Translations under genes and position numbers: made by a program | Notes under the pieces: generated by a model | The model's database searches: none | Told to the model about the DNA's origin: nothing | Seen by the model: only the letters and a program-made list of their open reading frames with translations | NCBI GenBank assembly: GCA_016839955.1 | Contig: JAEOTI010000630.1 | Location: 1 to 29,160 of the forward strand | Direction of reading: 5' to 3' | Length of the DNA: 29,160 nt | Origin: Candidatus Hodarchaeota archaeon | GTDB taxonomy: Archaea; Asgardarchaeota; Heimdallarchaeia; Hodarchaeales; YT1-057 | Shown: in pieces, positions 7,593 to 15,321 of the stretch | Layout of the letters: every line of letters begins with the position of its first letter | How positions within the stretch are numbered: position 1 is the first letter of the stretch

Positions 7593-9523
7593 TGGCTAAA
7601 AATAAAGCAGATTTAACATTATTTTTCGGTACTGATTTCCTTAAAGATCATGCAGGTAGAATTATGACTGATCCAGATTTTGCTCTTGTAGAATTGGTTG
7701 CTAATTGCTGGGATGCTGGAGCAGAGATTATTAAAATCGAAGTTCCCGAAAAAATAGAAGGAAAAATTTCAATTGAAGACAATGGTACTGGAATGACTAG
7801 ATCTGAGTTTTTGGAGAGATGGAAAACTCTAAGCTATAGACGTATTAAGAAGCAGGGCAAGCTTGTCGTATTTCCAAATGGAAGGACTGGGAAAAGAATA
7901 GCTTATGGTAGAAATGGGAAAGGACGACATGCGATGTTTTGCTTTGCTGATAAATACAGAGTTCAAACTTGGCGTGATGGTGAAAAGTGCATTTTTGAAA
8001 TACATATGAAGGGAGGAGCGTATGAAGTCGCCTTTAAGAATTGTATTAAGGAAGATCCAAGCATACATGGAACAAAAATCGAAACAAGATTAAAAAAATG
8101 CTTTTTAAGTAAAGAAGAAGTAACAAAGTTAATCGGTTCGAAATTTATTGCTGATCCATCACTTAAAATTTTCGTTAACGAAGAAATGGTTACACCTTCG
8201 AAACTAGAAGACCTTATCAAATCCTTTGATGTAGGTACAGATTATGGCAAAGTCAAAATATATCTATATGATACACAAAAATCTGGAAGAACAACCCTTC
8301 AATCAGGTATTGCTTGGCATGTGAACAACAGGCTTGTAGGACAACACAAATGGAAAATGGCTCATAAATCATTTATTGATGGTAGAAAGAGCGAGGCTAA
8401 GAGATATATATTTGTAATAGAAGCAGATATTTTAGAAGATTCAGTAGAACCAGATTGGAGTTGGTTTAAAGATAATGATAAGTTTAAACATGTTTTTGAA
8501 TGTGTTTCAAATTCTATCATTGATGAACTTCAGATTATATTTTCATCGAAACGTGGAGAAAGGAAGAAAAGAATAATAACACCCCTAAAGGAAGAAATAA
8601 AGAAACTTCCAGTTGGTTCCCGTGATAAAATCGGGAAATTCATTGATGATGTCCAAAAAAACTGTCCTTCTTTAACAGAAAATGACCTAAGTAATTTAAC
8701 ACTTATACTGATTAGTTTAGAAGATTCTTACTCGGGTTATGAACTTCTTGAACGTTTATCCAAAGTTGGATCTTCCGATTTGGATCGTCTTTCCGAAATT
8801 TTGTCAGAATGGACAATTAAAGAAGCAAAAACAGTATTGGATGAATTAGGAGTAAGATTAAAATTAATTGAATATTTAGAATCAATTATCGAAACAAAAA
8901 GCGATGAACTACATCATTTGCAACCAATTTTTGAAAAAGGTCTATGGATCTTAGGGCCAAAGTTTGATTCTGCTCAGTTTACTTCAAACAAAACAATTAA
9001 AACTGTTATTAGGAATTTCTTTCAGAAAAAAATGAGTGAAAAGATCCCCAAAAGACCTGATTTTGTAATATTAACTGATTCAACAATCGGAACGTATAGC
9101 ACGGATGCTTATGATGATGAAGGGGAAATTAAAGACTTAGAAGAGGTCATTATTGTTGAACTAAAAAGAGGAAAATCAATTCTAACACTAAAGGAATTTG
9201 ATCAGGTACGAGACTATACAGTACTCTTACGAGAAAAGGGACATATAAGTAAAAACACAAAAATTATTGCTTATCTATTAGGCTCCTCTAAGAAATCCTC
9301 AGTAGAAGAATGGTTCACAAAAGATAACACTACCCGTATTATTCCCTTAACATATAATGTTATATTACGAAAAGCTCACGCAAGAACATTCAATCTAATA
9401 GAGAAAATCAGAGAAATTAAAAAGATTGAATATGAAGATGATGAAATTAGAAAACTGATGACACCAACTCTTCCCTCTTACTTTGAGGAGAACACCCTGA
9501 ATCAAATGGCTAAGGAAGATTAA
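7592..9523 (+). CDS. GHKL ATPase (MutL/MORC-like) with C-terminal PD-(D/E)XK nuclease domain
   Basis: The N-terminal ATPase carries every GHKL motif: E34-L-V-A-N38 with D41-A (general base and Mg-binding Asn), D63NGTGM68, and the ATP lid GRNGKGRHA (106-114), followed by a GT turn (160-161). An S5-like transducer region follows to about 320. Residues 330-440 are helical. The C-terminal domain has RPD490, V-E523-L-K525 and Q538, the order of a PD-(D/E)XK nuclease. ATP-driven dimer clamping coupled to DNA cutting or sensing is the expected activity. GHKL ATPases near methylases and nucleases were described by Iyer, Abhiman and Aravind as relatives of eukaryotic MORC proteins, and this arrangement fits. 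It is the last gene of the plus-strand island, ending 19 bp from a convergent gene. Confidence 0.85.
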   Translation: MAKNKADLTLFFGTDFLKDHAGRIMTDPDFALVELVANCWDAGAEIIKIEVPEKIEGKISIEDNGTGMTRSEFLERWKTLSYRRIKKQGKLVVFPNGRTGKRIAYGRNGKGRHAMFCFADKYRVQTWRDGEKCIFEIHMKGGAYEVAFKNCIKEDPSIHGTKIETRLKKCFLSKEEVTKLIGSKFIADPSLKIFVNEEMVTPSKLEDLIKSFDVGTDYGKVKIYLYDTQKSGRTTLQSGIAWHVNNRLVGQHKWKMAHKSFIDGRKSEAKRYIFVIEADILEDSVEPDWSWFKDNDKFKHVFECVSNSIIDELQIIFSSKRGERKKRIITPLKEEIKKLPVGSRDKIGKFIDDVQKNCPSLTENDLSNLTLILISLEDSYSGYELLERLSKVGSSDLDRLSEILSEWTIKEAKTVLDELGVRLKLIEYLESIIETKSDELHHLQPIFEKGLWILGPKFDSAQFTSNKTIKTVIRNFFQKKMSEKIPKRPDFVILTDSTIGTYSTDAYDDEGEIKDLEEVIIVELKRGKSILTLKEFDQVRDYTVLLREKGHISKNTKIIAYLLGSSKKSSVEEWFTKDNTTRIIPLTYNVILRKAHARTFNLIEKIREIKKIEYEDDEIRKLMTPTLPSYFEENTLNQMAKED

Positions 9524-9542
9524 TAGGACAGGTTTAACACCA

Positions 9543-11723
9543 CTAAATATTTGGATAATAAAAAATATTTGAATCAAAGATTTCTTGGAGCTTTTTCATA
9601 GAGATTAGCCTTTGGATTTGAGTATAAACATCTGGATGTGTATTTGAAACCCATTCTAAATCCGAATGACCCTCTAATGTTATCAATCCCTCCCAAGCTG
9701 CAGTCTCGACTGGAAGATGGAGTTTTGATAAAGAATTTTCATAACGAACAGGATCTAACCGCCATAATAATCTCATATACGAAATTTTTTGGACTAATGG
9801 GAGTTTATCAATCCATTGAAGAAGTAAGGACACATCCATATTCAAGAGTAGGTCTACAAAGAAATCAAAAGTTTGCCATTCGTCTATTAGAGTAAAATAT
9901 TGCAAATCATCTAATTCGTTATAAATTTCTTTTGGGAATGCTTGGTTTTTCCATAAAATGTCTAACATGGCTCCCACATCTTTTACAGAGGGTTGTTCGA
10001 TCATAAACTTGTGAATAACTTGTATTATAAACTTATTTGTTATTTTAGGAAGCTTCTCTCGGTATTCAACATGGAACCATGCTATCCAACTTAAATCTTC
10101 TTTTTTTATGAGTGATAAAAGTTGATTGGGTTCAAGATGCTCTTTTACAGAGTTTAATAATTCAGGGTCAATTTTATCTAAACCATAGACCCAAAAACGA
10201 AAATCCTCAAAGGTTTTCGCTTTTTCTATTACTCGGATGATATTATTTACTCCTAAAATGTCTACAGTTTCCATTGCGAAGGAGGTAGAAATCTTGGCTA
10301 GCCCCATTAGAGCAGATCCGAAATTTAAAGGAGACATCTCTGATTTTAGTATTCTAGCAAACGTATTTGGAGACATTTGGGTTATTGCTTGCCTGAAGAT
10401 GCTTTCATCTTCCCAGTCTCTCCATCTAAGATTACCCAAAAACATTACAACATTGTTTGGTTCTATGGTTTCTAACCTAGACTGTATAGCCCTATAAAGC
10501 ACTTTGTGTTCTTTGCTCGACAATGTTAATGTTTTTAACTTTTCATCTACCTCGTACACATCATTAACCAACTTACTATTCGCAATAGCTTTTGTTAGGT
10601 AATTGATTACCTTAAATTCATTGATGAAGTTTTTCTCTTTTGGGAAAAGCTCATTTATGCGTTCTAATGATGCAAGAAGACTTCGGAGAGATTTTTCTGC
10701 AACTACTTCTAAAAATGGTAACATTAAATTTCTAGTATTGGCTTCATCTAAAATGAATACTACCTGCTCTAAAAATGAGAGGTACCTATTCTCAAATGCC
10801 CACGATTTACTAGAAATAACATCTATTTCGTACCATGACCTAGGAATCAGATCAAAGAAATTTTTAGCAGCTTCAACGTTATGATCTTTCAGAAATTTAA
10901 GGTATTTTGCTAAAGAATAAAGTGACAATGGTTTATTATCAATTCTTTCAAATAAATTAACGATATACTCTGTTTTTTCAGTATCTAGGAGAAACATCAA
11001 TATATAGAGGTCAGTTAGGCTCTCTCTACTGTCTACTAATTCTTTATCTTTGAAATAATCTATACATTGATCCAATAAGGGCACGCACATTCGGTGATGC
11101 TTTTGAAATAAAAAATAACAAAAATTTACTAAGACTTGAAGCGGTTCTTCCCTTAGTAACCTCCAAATCTCCTCAAAAGAAAGATCATCCAAGAAATCTA
11201 TACTTATAGTGTCAAAGTCCAGAGAGGGTGCGAAAGAATATTGTCTGATCAGGTTATCAATATTATTACCAACCTGTTCAAAATTCAATTTATATTCTGA
11301 TAAAAACCTGTTACATTCCAATTCTTCAATCCAATCTTTAATAACGGATAATTCACGATAATAAAACCTTTCATTCATCTTTAGGGCCTGATTCTTTTTT
11401 TCAGGATCATTAATAAAAGACAAACCATGAGGAGAGATCTCTTTGATGTATTTCTGACTTGTTCTAATCTTTGTAGGAACATATTGTATCAGATCAGGCC
11501 CACCACGACCTCGTCTGACTAACCCATTCAAAATTTCACTAATACGAACCTTCACACTGTTATCTGAGAGTCTTCCTAGATATTTTTCGATTAGATCAGC
11601 AATTTCAGGACGACATTCAAGTGTAGATTTTGTTACGGCTCCTTCATTCTGAATAATTTCATCTAAAATATTCAGAACATCCCATTGCATGGCCTCCCAG
11701 AAATATTTGGTTGTAAGTTTCAT
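9543..11723 (-). CDS. large protein with N-terminal winged helix and helical repeats
   Basis: No named family recognised. The first 95 residues look like a winged-helix or MutL-independent DNA-binding unit (helices, then LNGLVRRGRGGPDLIQYVPT). The remaining 600 residues are almost all helical with repeated units of 30-40 residues rich in Leu, Trp and acidic residues (for example FWVYGLDKIDPELLNSVKE and FFVDLLLNMDVSLLLQWID), suggesting a curved solenoid. There is no P-loop, zinc cluster or membrane segment. It is convergent with the GHKL ATPase gene (19 bp between stops), so the two are not one operon. A sensor or scaffold role in the island is possible but unsupported by motifs. Confidence 0.75.
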   Translation of the reverse strand: MKLTTKYFWEAMQWDVLNILDEIIQNEGAVTKSTLECRPEIADLIEKYLGRLSDNSVKVRISEILNGLVRRGRGGPDLIQYVPTKIRTSQKYIKEISPHGLSFINDPEKKNQALKMNERFYYRELSVIKDWIEELECNRFLSEYKLNFEQVGNNIDNLIRQYSFAPSLDFDTISIDFLDDLSFEEIWRLLREEPLQVLVNFCYFLFQKHHRMCVPLLDQCIDYFKDKELVDSRESLTDLYILMFLLDTEKTEYIVNLFERIDNKPLSLYSLAKYLKFLKDHNVEAAKNFFDLIPRSWYEIDVISSKSWAFENRYLSFLEQVVFILDEANTRNLMLPFLEVVAEKSLRSLLASLERINELFPKEKNFINEFKVINYLTKAIANSKLVNDVYEVDEKLKTLTLSSKEHKVLYRAIQSRLETIEPNNVVMFLGNLRWRDWEDESIFRQAITQMSPNTFARILKSEMSPLNFGSALMGLAKISTSFAMETVDILGVNNIIRVIEKAKTFEDFRFWVYGLDKIDPELLNSVKEHLEPNQLLSLIKKEDLSWIAWFHVEYREKLPKITNKFIIQVIHKFMIEQPSVKDVGAMLDILWKNQAFPKEIYNELDDLQYFTLIDEWQTFDFFVDLLLNMDVSLLLQWIDKLPLVQKISYMRLLWRLDPVRYENSLSKLHLPVETAAWEGLITLEGHSDLEWVSNTHPDVYTQIQRLISMKKLQEIFDSNIFYYPNI

Positions 11724-11774
11724 TCTTTAATCACTTTAAAGACAGATTAGAAAATAGAGGAGAGAAGTATTGTT

Positions 11775-12098
11775 TTACTTCTTTCCTCGTGAAGCGTGGT
11801 ACGCTGGGTGTTGGGGATTCAATTGGTTTGCTTTGTTGTCTAAAGCGGCTTGATACTCTGGATTGTTCTCGTTTAAGACATCTGATCGTTGATCATTTGG
11901 ACTTCTTTCATTCTCTTCTTTATTATCGGTCATATTTTTCATTCCTTCTTTTTTTAGTATATTTGAACAATTAATTGGCTCAAATGACCAATATATATTC
12001 ATATTTATAATTGTTTCCAATTTGGAAGCCATAGATTGCTTACCTGAATTTTTTAATAGATAAGGTAGAGTTTTAATCAATTCTAAGACATCTATCAT
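11775..12098 (-). CDS. small protein with a conserved-looking NPxxPAYHxSRG tail
   Basis: The C-terminal 30 residues (NPEYQAALDNKANQLNPQHP, then AYHASRGKK) resemble a short motif found at the end of small uncharacterised proteins in diverse microbes and viruses; the function is unknown. The N-terminal half is not recognised. The start is uncertain. The long frame opens with ATG 12098 without a ribosome site, whereas an internal ATG at 11933 (MTDNKEE) has AAGGA about 9 nt upstream and would give 52 aa. The Asn/Glu/Asp-rich middle is likely disordered. Confidence 0.6.
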   Translation of the reverse strand: MIDVLELIKTLPYLLKNSGKQSMASKLETIINMNIYWSFEPINCSNILKKEGMKNMTDNKEENERSPNDQRSDVLNENNPEYQAALDNKANQLNPQHPAYHASRGKK

Positions 12099-12129
12099 TA
12101 ATTCTGAAAATCATTCATGATTGTTGTAA

Positions 12130-12147
12130 ATTATCTAAAAAGATAAT
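12130..12147. repeat. short inverted repeat upstream of the 12098 gene
   Basis: ATTATCT-AAAA-AGATAAT is a perfect 7-bp inverted repeat 32 bp upstream of the long start of the gene ending at 11775. It could be an operator or part of a promoter. The rest of 12148-12340 is AT-rich with no coding frame visible. Confidence 0.35.
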
Positions 12148-12340
12148 CTGGGAATTTAAAACATTTTTTATAATAAATACTAGAAAAGAAAAATTTACAA
12201 GAAATTATATTTGATAATTTTCTATAAAACTCTATATAAACTGAATTATAACTTTCATATTAGGCCAAGAAAAATTTTCAATTATATGACTCAAAAATAA
12301 GAATAATTATTGAGTTTTTCACAAATTACTATGTTCAAGT

Positions 12341-12511
12341 TTATTCTTTGTCTGGATCAAACCACCAGGTTCGTAAGAAATGGATTAATGTGCTTTTTAC
12401 AATAGATGTTTCACTAGCATCGAGATTGAATGGATCTGAACCTTTATGAATTTCGATTTTCTCAACCAACTTCACAACTGTAGATAGATCAGCTACGGTA
12501 ACATTTTGCAT
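12341..12511 (-). CDS. small hypothetical protein, 56 aa
   Basis: Found by reading the minus strand: ATG 12511 to TAA 12341, starting MQNVTVADLSTVV and ending FLRTWWFDPDKE. It has balanced amino-acid content and an amphipathic N-terminal helix. It begins 11 bp after the stop of the gene at 12523-12885, with AAGGTG about 10 nt before the ATG, so it is the third gene of a tight minus-strand operon that starts at 13267. No family recognised. Confidence 0.6.
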   Translation of the reverse strand: MQNVTVADLSTVVKLVEKIEIHKGSDPFNLDASETSIVKSTLIHFLRTWWFDPDKE

Positions 12512-12522
12512 GTTCGGACACC

Positions 12523-12885
12523 TTAAACCTCATGTTTATCGTTTGATTCATTCAATAAATCTAGTAATTCCTTTTTAGTAACATTTAAAGTTGTTTGAAA
12601 TCCCTTTATTAACCATTCAGATAATCTATACCTTTTCCCTCTCCATAAGACCTCGGATTGGTATAAAAATTGTTGTACTGCGTGTCTGTCTTTAAGCTGA
12701 TAATTGAATACCATTTCATTAAAAATCATATCAGAAGAGACATTCTGCAGTCGTGAAACGATCCCTTCTCTAATGAATGAGAGTTTCTGTTTGAGTTCTT
12801 TCTCCTGATCTGGTATATCAAACCGAATCAAATCTTCCTCTCCCATCGGATATCGAAAAAAGTCTTTAGGCTTATTTTTCTCCAT
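12523..12885 (-). CDS. hypothetical protein, 120 aa
   Basis: Not recognised. A soluble, mainly helical protein. Residues 25-60 (KELKQKLSFIREGIVSRL) and 95-118 (FQTTLNVTKKELLDLLNES) are amphipathic helices, and the centre contains WRGKRYRLSEWLIKG, which could be a short beta-hairpin. Its ATG overlaps the end of the upstream gene by 14 bp, so translation is coupled. Middle gene of the 13267-12341 operon. Confidence 0.68.
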   Translation of the reverse strand: MEKNKPKDFFRYPMGEEDLIRFDIPDQEKELKQKLSFIREGIVSRLQNVSSDMIFNEMVFNYQLKDRHAVQQFLYQSEVLWRGKRYRLSEWLIKGFQTTLNVTKKELLDLLNESNDKHEV

Positions 12886-13267
12886 CTCTCTTCCTCTTCA
12901 GTATTTTTTTGAATATAATTTGTTGATCGAGGTTCAATTTCTTATTAAACCCATAGATCAGGTATTTAACGTCATCTCGTTCCACAGCAAGATCGAAAAT
13001 CTCTTTAAAGACCATTAAGAGCTCTTCTAATTTGTGAACCCTGTCTATTGCATCTTCGATAGCATTGGTTAAACTATGAAATTCACGGTCATCTCGGTAA
13101 TTAACCAACTTTAACTTGGCAGATCGAGCAATTGCAAGAAGAACCTCATTTTCTTTTGTCAGAATCGTTCTTTTATAACGTTTTTTTGGTCTAGGCTTAC
13201 TTCTAGCAATTTTTAGAGAATCTATTTTTGTTCTAAGTTTTTCTTGGTGTTTTTCTGATACTACCAT
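12872..13267 (-). CDS. basic hypothetical protein, 131 aa
   Basis: Not recognised. The N-terminal 35 residues are strongly basic (ARSKPRPKKRYKRT), suggesting nucleic-acid binding. The rest is helical with a coiled-coil-like stretch at about 68-92 (AIEDAIDRVHKLEELLMVF) and a basic tail KKILKRKRDGEK. First gene of a three-gene minus-strand operon; TTTTTATA at about 13299-13306 on this strand lies some 35 nt upstream and could be its TATA box. Confidence 0.65.
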   Translation of the reverse strand: MVVSEKHQEKLRTKIDSLKIARSKPRPKKRYKRTILTKENEVLLAIARSAKLKLVNYRDDREFHSLTNAIEDAIDRVHKLEELLMVFKEIFDLAVERDDVKYLIYGFNKKLNLDQQIIFKKILKRKRDGEK

Positions 13268-13733
13268 TAGAAGTCTGTGAAGTGGCGTAAGATCGTCCTA
13301 TAAAAAGTTTTGGACTGTGTTGGTTATATCTCACCGAATTTCGCAGAATAAACCCCAATTGTAAGGAATTGGAAATTTCAGTAAGATTAAAGACCAATTA
13401 TAAGAAATTTGAGTATTTTTCTTTTTCCTTTAAGATTGATTAGCCTTCAAGATGTTTATGGTCTATTGATATTATTTCTGTCATTGAAAATAATTATTCT
13501 CTCTCTTAGAGTAAAATTCAGGTTGATTAAGAAATTCTTTTTATTAAGAAAATGACTTGTTAATAATCAAAATATGAATATAAAAATCATATTAGAATCG
13601 TTGATTGTCATAAAACATTGTATAATAATTTTGTGGTGAGCTACAAACTCCAAATGGAGCGAAAGACCTTAGATTTAATATGTACATAATTCCCGATAGG
13701 TATCCAGAAGAAAAAGATAAAAATTAAGGCTTA

Positions 13734-13835
13734 ATGAGCAATTTAAGGAGATTGGAAAAGATTCTGGAGAGTTTTGACCTATATCAATCTATTTTAGATT
13801 TATATTTTTCGGATTCTTGTGTGAGAACGCAGTGA
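13734..13835 (+). CDS. possible 33-aa micro-ORF
   Basis: ATG 13734 to TGA 13833-13835 encodes MSNLRRLEKILESFDLYQS followed by 14 residues, with AAGG five bases before the start. The helix-like N-terminus is protein-like, but the 3' end runs into the GC-rich foldable segment and the length is within chance. Confidence 0.25.
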   Translation: MSNLRRLEKILESFDLYQSILDLYFSDSCVRTQ

Positions 13836-13915
13836 ACCACAGGCGGAGGAGAATACTACACAGCGGATAAGTCTGTGAGGGTTAAGGATTGATGAAAAAC
13901 TTGTTGTGTGGTCAC
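13832..13915 (+). ncRNA. candidate structured RNA
   Basis: This stretch is visibly richer in G and C than its AT-rich surroundings and can fold. GTGAACCACA (13832-13841) pairs with TGTGGTCAC (13907-13915) over nine base pairs with one bulged A. Inside, CACAG (13859-13863) pairs with CTGTG (13873-13877) around a nine-base loop. It matches no RNA family I know: no tRNA, C/D box, SRP or known riboswitch core is evident. The 3' arm also forms TTGTG-TGGT-CACAA, so a DNA operator is the main alternative. Confidence 0.3.
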
Positions 13916-13926
13916 AAATGAGGGTG

Positions 13927-13936
13927 TTTATATAAG
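13927..13936 (+). promoter_or_regulatory. TATA box of the RHH operon
   Basis: TTTATATAAG predicts transcription from about 13957-13962, giving a leader of roughly 45-50 nt before ATG 14008. Confidence 0.55.
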
Positions 13937-13939
13937 TAA

Positions 13940-13980
13940 TGTGTCCACACTATTTACAGAAACAAAATTATGTGTCTACA
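13940..13980 (+). promoter_or_regulatory. paired operator-like sites TGTGTCYACA
   Basis: TGTGTCCACA (13940-13949) and TGTGTCTACA (13971-13980) are 31 bp apart, about three helical turns, and flank the predicted transcription start. The first includes a small palindrome, GTGT-CC-ACAC. Such paired short sites suit a ribbon-helix-helix repressor, and the first gene downstream encodes one. Confidence 0.5.
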
Positions 13981-14007
13981 ATACAAATCAAACGGATGTG
14001 AGTAAAA

Positions 14008-14313
14008 ATGCCCAGAAAAAGCATGACTGGTAACGAAACAAGTCCCATTGTGAAATTTCGTGTGGATTCCGATGTGCAGGCTATTTTAGATGAAATAAAA
14101 GCACAGGGAGCTAATATTTCTGAATTTATCCGTGATTCCATCAAGAACTATACCTCTGATAAATCAGAAAACCAGCTGGTAATGAAATTCTGTAAATTGT
14201 TTGAGGAATCTACTGCGTTTATTCCTGAAGAGACACGGAATGCTTTTACAAATGAACTTACTGACCAAGAAGAACAAAGAATCAGAGAAGTCCTAACAGG
14301 AGGAAACACCTAA
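14008..14313 (+). CDS. ribbon-helix-helix (CopG-like) DNA-binding protein
   Basis: Residues 12-48 fit the RHH fold. SPIVKFRV is the DNA-contacting strand, DSDVQAILDEIKAQG helix A, and NISEFIRDSIKNY helix B with the usual Ser-x-Phe-I-R start. The C-terminal half (52-101) is acidic and helical and may mediate oligomers or partner binding. It probably represses its own promoter through the paired sites at 13940-13980. GATGTGAG lies just before the ATG. The stop overlaps the start of the next gene (TAATG). Such proteins often control plasmid copy number, partition or toxin operons; which applies is unknown. Confidence 0.8.
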   Translation: MPRKSMTGNETSPIVKFRVDSDVQAILDEIKAQGANISEFIRDSIKNYTSDKSENQLVMKFCKLFEESTAFIPEETRNAFTNELTDQEEQRIREVLTGGNT

Positions 14314-14741
14314 TGAGCAAATGGAATGATATTTTTGGAGTAAGAAAAGAGAAAATCCCCCCTAAGAAGAATCATTCACTCCCAGCTATGAGAACCAAAA
14401 AGCGAGCAAAAACCTATCAAAAATCAATGATCCCTGAGGGGAATAGGATAACTCAAGCAGACCTTGAAACCCTCAAAAATGAACTACTAAAAAATATATC
14501 TGACTTAATACCAAAGGGACTTGAGTCTCATGTTTTTTCTAGGAATAACCTGATAAAATTCATTGGTAGGAGGGGATCACGAGGAACGAAGCTGTGTGAA
14601 CTCAGGGACATGTTTTATCCAACCCCTGTATCGGAAATTGATGCATTGGTTCAACAACTACGTAGAGAGGGGTTTATTAAGAAGAATCGTAATGGATGGA
14701 TGTCTTTATCCCTTACAAAAACAAAAAATCATCCCAGATAA
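14313..14741 (+). CDS. winged-helix-like protein coupled to the RHH gene
   Basis: Not a named family. The basic N-terminus (1-38, many Lys/Arg) is followed by a helix at 48-66 and a C-terminal winged-helix-like domain. In that domain, GSRGTKLCELRDMFYPTPVS gives the helix-turn-helix, EIDALVQQLRREGFI the recognition helix, and KKNRNGWMSLSL the wing. AGGAGG about 10 nt before the ATG is a strong ribosome site, and the start overlaps the preceding stop. The pair could be a two-component regulator or a partition module. Its 3' end overlaps the convergent gene by 29 bp. Confidence 0.7.
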   Translation: MSKWNDIFGVRKEKIPPKKNHSLPAMRTKKRAKTYQKSMIPEGNRITQADLETLKNELLKNISDLIPKGLESHVFSRNNLIKFIGRRGSRGTKLCELRDMFYPTPVSEIDALVQQLRREGFIKKNRNGWMSLSLTKTKNHPR

Positions 14742-15255
14742 TAATTTTGTCTTTTACAAGTTCGGGGTTTTCTTGTAAACCTAACATATTTGCTAAAAGG
14801 TGTAAAGTATGACCTCGTGAGCAAACTGGACTAGAATCTTGAAATAAACCATTTTTCATTATTAGAATTGCTGTGTCACTAAGTTGGTGTAACAACTCAC
14901 AACTTTTTCTATTCCATATTTCGTTAACTTCGCCTTCAAGAAACCAATTATGGTATTTTATAAATTGTTCTCCTTTAAGAGGAGCTATTTGATATTCAAT
15001 AAGCTTGCTTCTAATAATTTCATCAACTCTACTTGTACTCTCATTTTTTCGTAATACCCTCCAGCTAATAATTGCTATTTTTTGTTTAGGAAAAGATCCA
15101 CGAATCGTATAGTGAGGAATCAGAGTAATCTTATTATTTTGCTCTAAAACATCCCAAAGAGCAGGGAGAACTTCTATTAGTCGATCTATTGGGCAAAGAA
15201 AGACAGTGACAGACCAATTATCTCCTTTTTCCGTTGCTAGCATAATAATAACCAT
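14713..15255 (-). CDS. hypothetical protein, 180 aa
   Basis: Not recognised. A globular alpha/beta protein without membrane segments. The N-terminal half has strands (WSVTVFLC, KIAIISWRVL) and the C-terminal half has helices (CELLHQLSDTAILIM, GHTLHLLANMLGLQE). His, Cys and Trp residues are frequent (CSRGHTLH), but no clear metal site forms. MLATEKGD at the fifth codon is an alternative start. It is the most downstream gene of the long minus-strand block. Confidence 0.65.
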   Translation of the reverse strand: MVIIMLATEKGDNWSVTVFLCPIDRLIEVLPALWDVLEQNNKITLIPHYTIRGSFPKQKIAIISWRVLRKNESTSRVDEIIRSKLIEYQIAPLKGEQFIKYHNWFLEGEVNEIWNRKSCELLHQLSDTAILIMKNGLFQDSSPVCSRGHTLHLLANMLGLQENPELVKDKIIIWDDFLFL

Positions 15256-15321
15256 TTATCCTTAATAACTCGAAAAAATTGAAAGAACCTTTGCAAAAAT
15301 ATCCTCCATTCATTTATCTTA

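Larger units (their letters stand above)
13268..14007. other. 740-bp divergent intergenic region
   Basis: The region separates minus- from plus-strand genes. It contains a related pair CCAATTGTAAGGAATTGGA (13355-13373) and CCAATTATAAGAAATTTGA (13394-13412) spaced 39 bp, about four helical turns. It also has a small hairpin CTCC-AAAT-GGAG near 13651-13662, two tiny frames (13680-13727 and 13734-13835), a foldable GC-rich block (13815-13920) and the promoter of the RHH gene. A replication origin is conceivable because of the divergent layout and spaced repeats, but no initiator gene is recognised. Confidence 0.5.

Noticed and set aside
7829..8220. Minus-strand open frames across the GHKL ATPase
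   Set aside because: The plus strand here encodes conserved ATPase motifs; the minus frames are shadows.
9638..10884. Three plus-strand open frames of 85-93 codons inside the 9543-11723 gene
   Set aside because: They lie fully within a long minus-strand frame of consistent protein-like composition, have no ribosome sites or promoters, and look like antisense shadows.
13638..13668. Hammerhead-like arrangement: CTCC-AAAT-GGAG followed by CGAAA
   Set aside because: The essential CTGATGA core is absent; the bases before the stem read CTACAAA.
13885..13900. C/D-box-like GATTGATGAAAA
   Set aside because: The C box does not match RTGATGA and no CTGA D box lies at a suitable distance.
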